In this document: positions 7,681-14,312 of the stretch, one piece after another
How the letters are laid out: each line of letters begins with the position of its first letter
Position numbering within the stretch: the first letter of the stretch is position 1
Source: Bordetella parapertussis
Lineage (GTDB): Bacteria; Pseudomonadota; Gammaproteobacteria; Burkholderiales; Burkholderiaceae_C
NCBI GenBank assembly: GCA_945900685.1
Contig: CAMDJS010000046.1
Span: 1-14,312, forward strand
Reading direction: 5' to 3'
Length of the DNA: 14,312 bases
The notes under the pieces: model-generated
Told to the model about the DNA's origin: nothing
The model's database searches: none
Seen by the model: only the letters and a program-made list of their open reading frames with translations
Program-made: the position numbers and the translations under genes

Positions 7681-10371
7681 ATGAATAGCCCGGTTTATTC
7701 AGCCAATGGCTCACGTTTGGTGCAGCGTTTGCGTCGTCGCTATGCAGACCAATTGCACTGGCTGGCCGCGGGCAAACCCTCACCTGACAGCCTGACGAGT
7801 TGTTATGCGCAGTTGCTGACGCACTACCCGCAAACGGCAGATGCCTTGCGTGTGTTGCGGCAATTGCTGATGGAGCGACTCGTCGTTCTCGATACCGAGC
7901 AACAAGCCGACTTGGCTGTGGTGACCTCCAGCATGACTTGGCTGGCCGAGTTCAGCCTGGATACCGCTTTCACCGAAGCTTTGGCACGTGTGGCTGAGCG
8001 TCACGGTTGGCCGCGCCGCGCCGATGGTGCGCTGGCGCAACTGTGGGTGGTGGGCATGGGCAAACTCGGCGCGGTCGAATTGAATGTGTCCAGCGATATC
8101 GACCTGGTGTATGTGTATGACGAAGACGGTGTCACAGACGGCGATGCGCAAGGGCGGGCCAGCATCGACAACCAAGCGTTTTTCGACAAAGTGGTCAAGC
8201 AGCTGTTTCAGCTGATCGGTGACACCACCGAACACGGTCAGGTGTTTCGCATGGACCTTGCCTTGCGACCCAATGGCGAGTCCGGCGCCAGCGTGGTGTC
8301 ACTGGCCGCTTTGGAAACCTATTTTCAAGTGCAAGGGCGCGAATGGGAGCGACTGGCTTGGCTCAAAGCGCGGGTGGTCGCACCCGCCGGCTTCATCGAC
8401 AACGTACCGGCCTTGCGCGACATCGTCACGCCGTTTGTCTTTCGCCGTTACCTGGACTACAACGTGATTGACGCTTTGCGCGATTTACACCGGCAAATCC
8501 GCGCCCATGCGGTGCGGCTGAGTGCCGGGCGACCCGAGCGCGCGAACGACATCAAACTCGGGCGTGGCGGTATTCGCGAGATTGAATTCACTGTGCAATT
8601 GCTGCAAGTGGTGCGCGGCGGACAGTTTCCCGAGCTGCGCATGCGCCCGACCTTGGCCGCCTTGCCTGCGCTGGTGCAAGCGCGATTGATGCCTGCTGAA
8701 ACTGCGCATGAGTTGGCACTTGCCTATGTTTTTTTACGCCGGGTGGAACACCGGGTGCAATACCTGGACGATAAACAAACCCATGTGCTGCCCACAGATG
8801 AAACTGATTTGCAATGGATTGCGCACAGCTTGCACTTGGCAGACAGTGCGGAGTTAAAGGCGCGCTTGCAATATTGGCGCGATTTGGTTGCGCTGGAGTT
8901 TGAGCGTTTGTTGCGACCGGTGGCGCAGGCAGATGGCACTCCGGTGCCTGCTGCGTCCATGCAGGATTTCGATTCGATACAAGAACACCTGAGCCCGGCG
9001 CTGCGCCAGCGGGTGGCGGCTTGGTCTGATTCACCGCGTTACAAAAGTTTGCGCGAAGACGCCAGACAACGTTTGTTGAAACTGCTGCAACGCACCCACC
9101 ACTGGCTGGAGGAAGGCCGCATCAGCGAAGCCTCGGCGCTGCGTTGGTGCGATTGGATGGAGCCTTTGCTGCGGCGCGAAACCTATTTGTCCTTGCTGCT
9201 GGAACGCCCTCAAGTGCATGAGCAATTGCTGAAATTGCTGGATGCCGGCCGCTGGACCACGGCATACCTGATGAAGTATCCCGGCGTGATCGACGAGTTG
9301 GCCGACCCGGCCGTGTTGGATGAACGCTTGGATGTCATAGCTTTGCAGCGCAATATCCAAATCCGCTACGACGCCTTGCAAGCGCATGCAGGGGACGACG
9401 AAGAGAGTTTGCTCAATCTGCTGCGCCGCGCCCACCACAACGAATTGTTTTTGACGCTGGCACGTGACGTGCAAGGCCATTTGACAGTGGAGCAAGTCGC
9501 TGACGATTTGAGTGCACTGGCCGACGCCATGGTGCAAATCACCGCGCAATGGGTCTGGCAACGATTGAAACAGCGGCACCGGGACACGCCGTGTTTCGGC
9601 ATCATCGGTTATGGCAAATGGGGCGGCAAGGAACTGGGCTATGGCAGCGATTTAGACATCGTGTTTATTTACCGCGACGAGCATCCGCAAGCAGCCGAAA
9701 TCTATGCGCCGTTTGCGCGCAAACTGATCCAGTGGCTGACCACCCAAACCGGTGAAGGCCATATGTATGAAATTGACACAGCGCTTCGACCCAACGGCAA
9801 CTCAGGGTTGCTGGTCAGCAGCATCGAAGCCTTTGCCGACTACCAGACCCAACGCGGCAGCAACACCGCTTGGCTGTGGGAACACCAGGCCATGACACGC
9901 GCGCGTTTTTGCGTGGGCGACCCGGCTTTGCGGGAGGCGTTTGAAAGCATCCGCAAGCAAGTGCTGTGTGCACCGCGCGAGCTGCACGCTTTGGCCGCCG
10001 AGATTGTCGCCATGCGCCACAAATTGCGCGCCGCTTACCCGGTGCCCGCCGGTCAATTCGATTGCAAACACAGCCCCGGCGGCATGATTGATGCCGAATT
10101 TGCGGTGCAGTTTTTGGTGCTGGCCTACGCGGCCAGCTACCCGGGCTTGCAAGACAACGTGGGCAATATTGGTTTGATGATGCAAGCGCAATCTGCCGGA
10201 CTGCTGCCGCCCGGCGTAGGAACGGCGGCTGCCGATGCCTACCGGGAATTGAGGCATTGGCAACACCAAGCCCGGCTGGATGAAATGGCGGGCAGAGATG
10301 ACAGCGGCCAACTCCACCCGCACCGCGATGCCATATTGCAACTGTGGCGTGCGGTTTTCACTGTGACATGA
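7681..10371 (+). CDS. glnE: Bifunctional glutamine synthetase adenylyltransferase/deadenylylase
   Basis: Controls glutamine synthetase by adding AMP to, or removing it from, a tyrosine of GlnA in response to PII (GlnB) and glutamine. The 896-residue protein has the expected two nucleotidyltransferase domains. The N-terminal adenylyl-removing domain has GMGKLGAVELNVSSDIDLVY (125-144, metal ligands D139 and D141). The C-terminal adenylyl-transferase domain has GYGKWGGKELGYGSDLDIVF (643-662, D657 and D659). Supporting words occur after each: ALRPNGESGASV, RGGIREIEFTVQ, and then ALRPNGNSGLLV and SPGGMIDAEFAVQF. The length is slightly below the E. coli protein (946), mostly at the N-terminus, as is common outside enterics. 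The ATG at 7681 has a purine-rich ribosome site. It is transcribed away from yhdP and is followed after 43 bases by the glutathione peroxidase gene. I see no missing catalytic residue. Confidence 0.97.
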   Translation: MNSPVYSANGSRLVQRLRRRYADQLHWLAAGKPSPDSLTSCYAQLLTHYPQTADALRVLRQLLMERLVVLDTEQQADLAVVTSSMTWLAEFSLDTAFTEALARVAERHGWPRRADGALAQLWVVGMGKLGAVELNVSSDIDLVYVYDEDGVTDGDAQGRASIDNQAFFDKVVKQLFQLIGDTTEHGQVFRMDLALRPNGESGASVVSLAALETYFQVQGREWERLAWLKARVVAPAGFIDNVPALRDIVTPFVFRRYLDYNVIDALRDLHRQIRAHAVRLSAGRPERANDIKLGRGGIREIEFTVQLLQVVRGGQFPELRMRPTLAALPALVQARLMPAETAHELALAYVFLRRVEHRVQYLDDKQTHVLPTDETDLQWIAHSLHLADSAELKARLQYWRDLVALEFERLLRPVAQADGTPVPAASMQDFDSIQEHLSPALRQRVAAWSDSPRYKSLREDARQRLLKLLQRTHHWLEEGRISEASALRWCDWMEPLLRRETYLSLLLERPQVHEQLLKLLDAGRWTTAYLMKYPGVIDELADPAVLDERLDVIALQRNIQIRYDALQAHAGDDEESLLNLLRRAHHNELFLTLARDVQGHLTVEQVADDLSALADAMVQITAQWVWQRLKQRHRDTPCFGIIGYGKWGGKELGYGSDLDIVFIYRDEHPQAAEIYAPFARKLIQWLTTQTGEGHMYEIDTALRPNGNSGLLVSSIEAFADYQTQRGSNTAWLWEHQAMTRARFCVGDPALREAFESIRKQVLCAPRELHALAAEIVAMRHKLRAAYPVPAGQFDCKHSPGGMIDAEFAVQFLVLAYAASYPGLQDNVGNIGLMMQAQSAGLLPPGVGTAAADAYRELRHWQHQARLDEMAGRDDSGQLHPHRDAILQLWRAVFTVT

Positions 10372-10414
10372 GGGGCTTTAGCCACAGTCGGAGACAATAT
10401 GGGCAACTTAACGC

Positions 10415-11026
10415 ATGATTGAACTTATGAATTCATCTCCATTCTTCAAATCTTTCTGCTTGGTTTGCCTGACACTAGGCATGGCGATTTTGTCCACGGC
10501 GCAAGCTCAAACCAAGCCTGCTGTCACTGGCGGCGGCAAATGCCCCGCCGTGCTGCAGCACACGGTCGACCGCCTGCAAGACGAAAAACCGCAAAACCTG
10601 TGTCAGTACGCCGGACAAGTGGTGTTGGTGGTCAACACCGCCAGCTTTTGCGGTTTCACCCCGCAATACAAAAACCTGGAAGAACTTCACGCACGTTATA
10701 AAGACAAAGGCTTGGTGGTGTTGGGTTTCCCGTCCAACGATTTTTCACAAGAACCCGGCAACAACCAAAAGATCGCCGACTTTTGTGAAAACACCTACGG
10801 CGTGAAATTCCCCATGTTCAGCAAGACCACAGTGCGCGGCGCAGATGCCTCACCTCTTTTCAAGCAGCTGACGCAGTTGACCGACACCGCACCCAAGTGG
10901 AACTTTTACAAATACCTGATCAGCCGCGACGGCAAACAGGTGAAAAGCTTCAACAGCACCACCGATCCGCTGCAAGCCAGTTTTCTGGCCGAAGTCGACA
11001 AACAACTCAACGCCAAAACGCCTTGA
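10415..11026 (+). CDS. Exported glutathione peroxidase (2-Cys, probably thioredoxin-type)
   Basis: 203-residue thiol peroxidase with a cleavable signal peptide (K12 followed by a hydrophobic core at 14-27, likely cut after AQA at 29-31), so it should act in the periplasm. Peroxidatic C79 is in NTASFCGFTPQY; Q112 in SQEPG and W162-N163 in PKWNFYKYL complete the catalytic tetrad. C124 in ADFCENTYG sits where thioredoxin-dependent members of the family place the resolving Cys. The usual FPCNQF word is FPSNDF here. Two further cysteines, C43 and C63, lie before the core and could form a structural disulfide. Reduces hydrogen, organic or lipid hydroperoxides; the electron donor in the periplasm is unknown. 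The ATG at 10427 is an alternative start and neither has a strong ribosome site. The stop is 1 base from the start of the next gene, so they are probably one operon. Confidence 0.93.
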   Translation: MIELMNSSPFFKSFCLVCLTLGMAILSTAQAQTKPAVTGGGKCPAVLQHTVDRLQDEKPQNLCQYAGQVVLVVNTASFCGFTPQYKNLEELHARYKDKGLVVLGFPSNDFSQEPGNNQKIADFCENTYGVKFPMFSKTTVRGADASPLFKQLTQLTDTAPKWNFYKYLISRDGKQVKSFNSTTDPLQASFLAEVDKQLNAKTP

Positions 11027-11027
11027 C

Positions 11028-12329
11028 ATGACTGCGCGGGTAGCCGTTGTCGGCTCAGGTATTGCCGGACTGTCGGCAGCCCATCAACTGCACGGCCATG
11101 CTGACATCAGTTTGTTTGAGGCAGGGGATTACTTCGGTGGTCATACCCATACGGTTGACATCACGCTGCCAAGCGCGAATGGACAGGTCAGCTTCGGTGT
11201 GGACACCGGTTTTTTGGTTTACAACGAACGAACTTACCCGGGCCTGATCGATTTGTTCCAGCAACTCGGCATTGAGACCGCTCGCTCGGACATGTCGTTT
11301 TCGGTGCAAGCGCCTTGGGGCACAAGCGGTCGCACCTTAGAGTGGAACGGCGCAGACCTCAACAGTGTGTTTGCCCAACGCAGCAACTTGTTGCGCCCCA
11401 AGTTTTGGTGGTTGCTGCGCGAAATCATTCGCTTCAACACCCTTTGCACACAACTGGCACAGTCGTATGACGACGGCGCCTTGATGCAACCCTTGCAGCA
11501 TTTTTTGAACAGCCACGGCTTTGGCGACACCTTCCGCGACACGTATTTGCTGCCCATGCTGGGTTGCATCTGGAGCTGCCCGACCTCGCAAATGCTGCAA
11601 TTTCCTGCGGCCACCATGGTGCGGTTTTGCGACAACCATGGTTTGCTGCAAGTCAACAACCGTCCGCAATGGTTCACGGTGCAAGGCGGCGCCAAACACT
11701 ATGTGCAAGCCATCACCTCACGGATTGAAAATAAACATTTAAATACACCGGTGCAATCGATTGAGCGCGACGACAGCGGTGTGGTGTTGCACAGCGCCCG
11801 AGGCGCCGAGCGTTTTGATCACGTGGTGATCGCTGCGCACGCTGACCAAGCCTTGCAAATGCTGGCGCAACCCACAGTTGATGAACGCGATGTATTGTCG
11901 CAAGTCGGTTTTCAAAACAACCGTGCGGTATTGCACACAGACGCCAGTGTCATGCCGCAAAAGCGCTTGGCCTGGGCGGCCTGGAATTACCAACGCACAT
12001 CAGACACACAGGAAAACGCCCGCGTGTGTTTGCATTACTGGTTGAACAAATTGCAACCTTTGCCGTTCGCCCAAAACGTGTTTGTCTCACTCAATCCTGC
12101 GCAACCGATAGCCGCCGAGCATGTGCTGGGCGAGTTTGACTATGCGCACCCGGTGTTTGACTTGGCCGCCATCCAAGCGCAACGCCGCATTAACAGTTTG
12201 CAAGGCTTGCACCACACTTGGTTTGCCGGTGCTTGGATGGGATACGGTTTTCACGAAGACGGCTTCAAAGCAGGGCGCTCTGCCGCCCAAGGCATCTTGC
12301 AGGAACTGATGCAGGAAGAGCCGGCGTGA
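11028..12329 (+). CDS. FAD/NAD(P)-binding amine-oxidase-fold protein of the DUF1365-Cfa cluster
   Basis: 433-residue flavoprotein. The N-terminal dinucleotide-binding fold has VAVVGSGIAGLSAAHQL (GxGxxG at 9-14), E31 at the end of strand 2 (SLFEAG) and GGHTHTVDI (37-45), a pattern of the amine oxidase/phytoene desaturase superfamily. The C-terminus closes the FAD site with WFAGAWMGYGFHEDGFKAG. Genes of this type recurrently precede DUF1365 and Cfa-like methyltransferase genes in proteobacteria, as here. The substrate is not established; a redox step (for example desaturation) on phospholipid acyl chains is a reasonable inference from the fold and neighbours. Translation probably couples to the peroxidase gene (TGACATG: stop, 1 base, start) and to the next gene, whose GTG overlaps this stop. 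Confidence 0.9.
   Translation: MTARVAVVGSGIAGLSAAHQLHGHADISLFEAGDYFGGHTHTVDITLPSANGQVSFGVDTGFLVYNERTYPGLIDLFQQLGIETARSDMSFSVQAPWGTSGRTLEWNGADLNSVFAQRSNLLRPKFWWLLREIIRFNTLCTQLAQSYDDGALMQPLQHFLNSHGFGDTFRDTYLLPMLGCIWSCPTSQMLQFPAATMVRFCDNHGLLQVNNRPQWFTVQGGAKHYVQAITSRIENKHLNTPVQSIERDDSGVVLHSARGAERFDHVVIAAHADQALQMLAQPTVDERDVLSQVGFQNNRAVLHTDASVMPQKRLAWAAWNYQRTSDTQENARVCLHYWLNKLQPLPFAQNVFVSLNPAQPIAAEHVLGEFDYAHPVFDLAAIQAQRRINSLQGLHHTWFAGAWMGYGFHEDGFKAGRSAAQGILQELMQEEPA
12313..12320 (+). promoter_or_regulatory. Ribosome binding site fixing the GTG start of the DUF1365 gene
   Basis: AGGAAGAG ends 5 bases before the GTG at 12326. The same frame stays open further upstream to 12218, inside the flavoprotein gene, but this site plus the GTGA stop/start overlap identifies GTG 12326 as the real start. 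The DUF1365 similarity also begins just after it. Confidence 0.7.
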
Positions 12330-13117
12330 ACACCGCTGTCCACCTCCAACCCTTGATAGGCACAGGCCAGGTGCGCCATACAAGGCAACGTCCCAGCTTT
12401 CACGCCTTCGCCTACCGCACTTGGTTTTTGCTGTTGCCCATGCGCAGCATGGCGCACCAAGGTGGTGGTGCCTTGGCACTCAACCGACGCGCCTTGGTGT
12501 CGTTTCATGATGCTGATCACGGCGACGGTCGCAGCCCGGCACAAGGCGGCGCATTGGCATGGCTGGATGAATTGCTGCAAGCCCACGACATACACGATGC
12601 GCAAGGCGAGGTCTGGTTGCACACCTATGCCCGCGTGCTCGGCTATGTGTTCAAACCGGTCAGCTTTTGGTATTGCCACCGCGCAGACAACTCACTCGCC
12701 GCCATCGTGGCTGAAGTCAACAACACCTTTGGCGAGCGCCATTGTTATGTGCTGCCTTCGCCGCGCTACGGCGTGAGCATGGCGGCAGACAAAGTGTTTT
12801 ATGTGTCTCCGTTTTGCGAAGTCCTGGGCAAGTATGTGTTTCGCTTCATGCGCAGCGACAGCACTGAAGGTGAACGCACGGTCGTGCGGATTGACCACAG
12901 CGATGAAAACGGTTTGTTGATCAGCACCAGTGTCAGCGGGCATCTCGCGCCCCTGACTTCGTCTAGTCTGCGACACGCACTCTGGTCGCACCCCATGCAC
13001 AGCTTGGGTGTGATCGCACGCATCCATTGGCAGGCGCTGCTGTTGTGGTTCAAGCGCGTGCCCTTGGTGAGCAAACCTGCTCCTCCTGACCAATTCGCCA
13101 CGCGTGGCGGCCATTGA
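12326..13117 (+). CDS. DUF1365 domain-containing protein
   Basis: 263 residues from a GTG start that overlaps the upstream stop by 4 bases (GTGA). It matches the DUF1365 family from near the N-terminus: GTGQVRHTRQRPSFHAFAYRTW (residues about 12-33; shorter core words VRHTRQ and FHAFAYRTW), then HTYARVLGYVFKPVSFWYCH, the AEVNNTFGERHCYVL word, and DKVFYVSPFCEVLGKYVFRF. The biochemical role of the family is unknown. It is almost always found between an FAD protein and a Cfa-like methyltransferase, so a role in altering membrane acyl chains is inferred from linkage only. I see no signal peptide or clear membrane span. The conserved H18, H26 and the CH pair in FWYCH could be functional residues, but that is speculation. 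The next gene starts 18 bases after its stop. Confidence 0.9.
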   Translation: MNTAVHLQPLIGTGQVRHTRQRPSFHAFAYRTWFLLLPMRSMAHQGGGALALNRRALVSFHDADHGDGRSPAQGGALAWLDELLQAHDIHDAQGEVWLHTYARVLGYVFKPVSFWYCHRADNSLAAIVAEVNNTFGERHCYVLPSPRYGVSMAADKVFYVSPFCEVLGKYVFRFMRSDSTEGERTVVRIDHSDENGLLISTSVSGHLAPLTSSSLRHALWSHPMHSLGVIARIHWQALLLWFKRVPLVSKPAPPDQFATRGGH

Positions 13118-13135
13118 ATATTTGTTACAAACCCC

Positions 13136-14312
13136 ATGACCACTTTTCGAACACCTGATTTTCAATTGCCCGACTTGGGCAAAGCCGTTCCCGCTGCCGC
13201 CAAGCGCGGTTTGCAGATGCTGCAATCTCTGCAAACCGGCGGCTTACATCTGAGCTTGCCCGATGGACAGCGGCTGCGCTTTGGCAAAGAAGACGGCCCG
13301 CAAGCGCAGCTGCAATTGCGCAACTGGCAGGTATTCGGTGCGGCGTTGCGCTCCGGGGATATCGGTTTTGCAGAAAGCTTTATCAACGGCGACTGGGAAA
13401 CACCCGACCTCACTGCCTTGCTGCAATTGCTGGTGATCAACCGCCGACCCATGGACGACATGATCTTTGGCACCTGGTGGGGCAGACTGGCCTACCAAGT
13501 GCGCCACTGGATGCGTCGCAACACCAAGAAGAACAGCAGCAAAAACATACACGCCCACTATGACTTGGGCAATGCGTTTTACGGTCTGTGGCTGGACCCG
13601 AGCATGACCTATTCCTCGGCCTGGTTCGCAGACAAGCGCGACCAAGATTTGCAAACCGCACAACACGCCAAAGTGCGACGCGCTTTGCGCATGGCTGGTG
13701 TGCAAACAGGTTCACGCGTGCTGGAAATCGGTTGCGGTTGGGGCGGCTTGGCCGAAATCGGCGCTGCCGAGTTCGGCGCGCAAATGACTGGCATCACCTT
13801 GAGCCCGTCACAACTGGCGTTCGCCCAACAACGTTTGGACGCGCTGGCTTTGTCTGCCGATTTGCGCTTGCAGGATTACCGCGACACCAACGATGGCCCC
13901 TACGACGCGATTTGCTCGATTGAAATGATCGAAGCAGTTGGCCGCGAATACTGGCCAACGTATTTTCAAACCATCGCCAAGTTGCTCAAGCCGGGCGGTC
14001 GCGCTTGCATTCAAAGCATTGTGATTGATGACGCCTTGTATGAGCGTTACGCCTTGGGCACTGACTTCATTCAACAGTACATCTTCCCCGGCGGTTTTTT
14101 GCCCAGCACACAAACCTTCATCGAACAAGCGAAAGAAGCCGGTTTGGTGGTGGTGGACCAATTGGCTTTTGGTTTGGATTACGCAGAAACACTCAAACGC
14201 TGGCGCGAATCGTTTTTGCAAGTGCGCGAACAAATGCCTGCCTTGGGTTTTGATTTGCGTTTTGAGCGCACCTGGTTGTTTTATCTGGCGTATTGCGAAG
14301 CCGCATTTTTAG
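13136..14312 (+). CDS. cfa: Cfa-like SAM-dependent methyltransferase (cyclopropane-fatty-acyl-phospholipid synthase family), 3' partial
   Basis: 392 codons are visible and the frame is open at the right edge; by family length only a short tail is missing. It transfers a methyl(ene) group from SAM to the double bond of phospholipid acyl chains at the membrane surface. The SAM loop VLEIGCGWGGLAE is at 195-207. Other family words are HYDLGNAFYGLWLDP, LQDYRD, SIEMIEAVG (261-269), DFIQQYIFPGGFLPS and YLAYCEAAF. Compared with the E. coli Cfa residues I recall as bicarbonate ligands, E266 (E239), I295 (I268) and Y349 (Y317) are kept, but S161 replaces C139 and Q293 replaces H266. It may therefore be a related acyl methyltransferase rather than a strict cyclopropane synthase. 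The N-terminal about 110 residues are the usual accessory domain. The ATG at 13136 lacks a clear ribosome site; coupling to the DUF1365 gene is likely. Confidence 0.92.
   Translation, partial: MTTFRTPDFQLPDLGKAVPAAAKRGLQMLQSLQTGGLHLSLPDGQRLRFGKEDGPQAQLQLRNWQVFGAALRSGDIGFAESFINGDWETPDLTALLQLLVINRRPMDDMIFGTWWGRLAYQVRHWMRRNTKKNSSKNIHAHYDLGNAFYGLWLDPSMTYSSAWFADKRDQDLQTAQHAKVRRALRMAGVQTGSRVLEIGCGWGGLAEIGAAEFGAQMTGITLSPSQLAFAQQRLDALALSADLRLQDYRDTNDGPYDAICSIEMIEAVGREYWPTYFQTIAKLLKPGGRACIQSIVIDDALYERYALGTDFIQQYIFPGGFLPSTQTFIEQAKEAGLVVVDQLAFGLDYAETLKRWRESFLQVREQMPALGFDLRFERTWLFYLAYCEAAFL

Noticed and set aside
9031..9579. Minus-strand open frame of 182 codons inside glnE (and another at 9802-10341)
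   Set aside because: Both are antisense to conserved parts of glnE, including the C-terminal nucleotidyltransferase motif; their products are rich in Gln, His and Val with no domain pattern.
10372..10414. Possible terminator after glnE (GGCT-TT-AGCC)
   Set aside because: The stem is 4 pairs with a 2-base loop and no following T-run; too weak to call.
12218..12325. Upstream extension of the DUF1365 gene into the flavoprotein gene
   Set aside because: The DUF1365 similarity starts after 12326, a clear AGGAAGAG ribosome site precedes GTG 12326, and the upstream part overlaps the conserved FAD C-terminal motif in another frame.

Overview
The window reads as a chromosomal housekeeping segment from a betaproteobacterium. 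I would place it in Burkholderiales, most likely near Comamonadaceae. This rests on protein style (a Nit1-type hydrolase directly after a YhdP homologue, glnE divergent to yhdP, an FAD protein-DUF1365-Cfa-like trio) and moderate-to-high GC. The genus cannot be fixed from sequence alone. There are no rRNA or tRNA genes, no insertion sequences and no CRISPR array. Coding density is very high: the longest gene-free gap is the 78-base divergent region between yhdP and glnE.

Minus-strand half (7602 down to the left edge). Four genes run leftwards in one convoy. A YhdP/AsmA-like inner-membrane-anchored protein is followed, through an ATGA overlap, by a Nit1/Nit2-type amidase of the carbon-nitrogen hydrolase family. 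Next comes the lytic transglycosylase lipoprotein MltA. Eighteen bases further on, with a good ribosome binding site, is a long membrane protein cut by the left edge. This last protein is the most interesting object here. Its N-terminal part is a di-iron fatty acid hydroxylase closely resembling alkylglycerol monooxygenase (AGMO/TMEM195). Its C-terminal part carries the signature of the YhhN/TMEM86 lysoplasmalogenase family. The two halves belong to families that break the two kinds of ether bond in glycerolipids. A 36-residue single-span membrane peptide is encoded on the opposite strand, exactly in the gap between the amidase stop and the probable mltA start.

Plus-strand half (7681 to the right edge). 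glnE (glutamine synthetase adenylyltransferase/deadenylylase) diverges from yhdP. After 43 bases a second set begins: an exported glutathione peroxidase, an FAD-dependent amine-oxidase-fold protein, a DUF1365 protein and a Cfa-like SAM-dependent methyltransferase cut by the right edge. Gaps are 1 base, a 4-base GTGA overlap and 18 bases, so the four are probably co-transcribed. The FAD protein, DUF1365 and Cfa-like trio is a recurring proteobacterial lipid-modification module. A lipid-peroxide-type reductase at its head suggests that the set modifies and protects membrane acyl chains.

Taken together the window is rich in envelope and lipid functions (YhdP, MltA, AGMO-YhhN fusion, GPx, Cfa module), with glnE as the nitrogen-control exception. 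All complete genes look intact; I saw no frameshift or internal stop.
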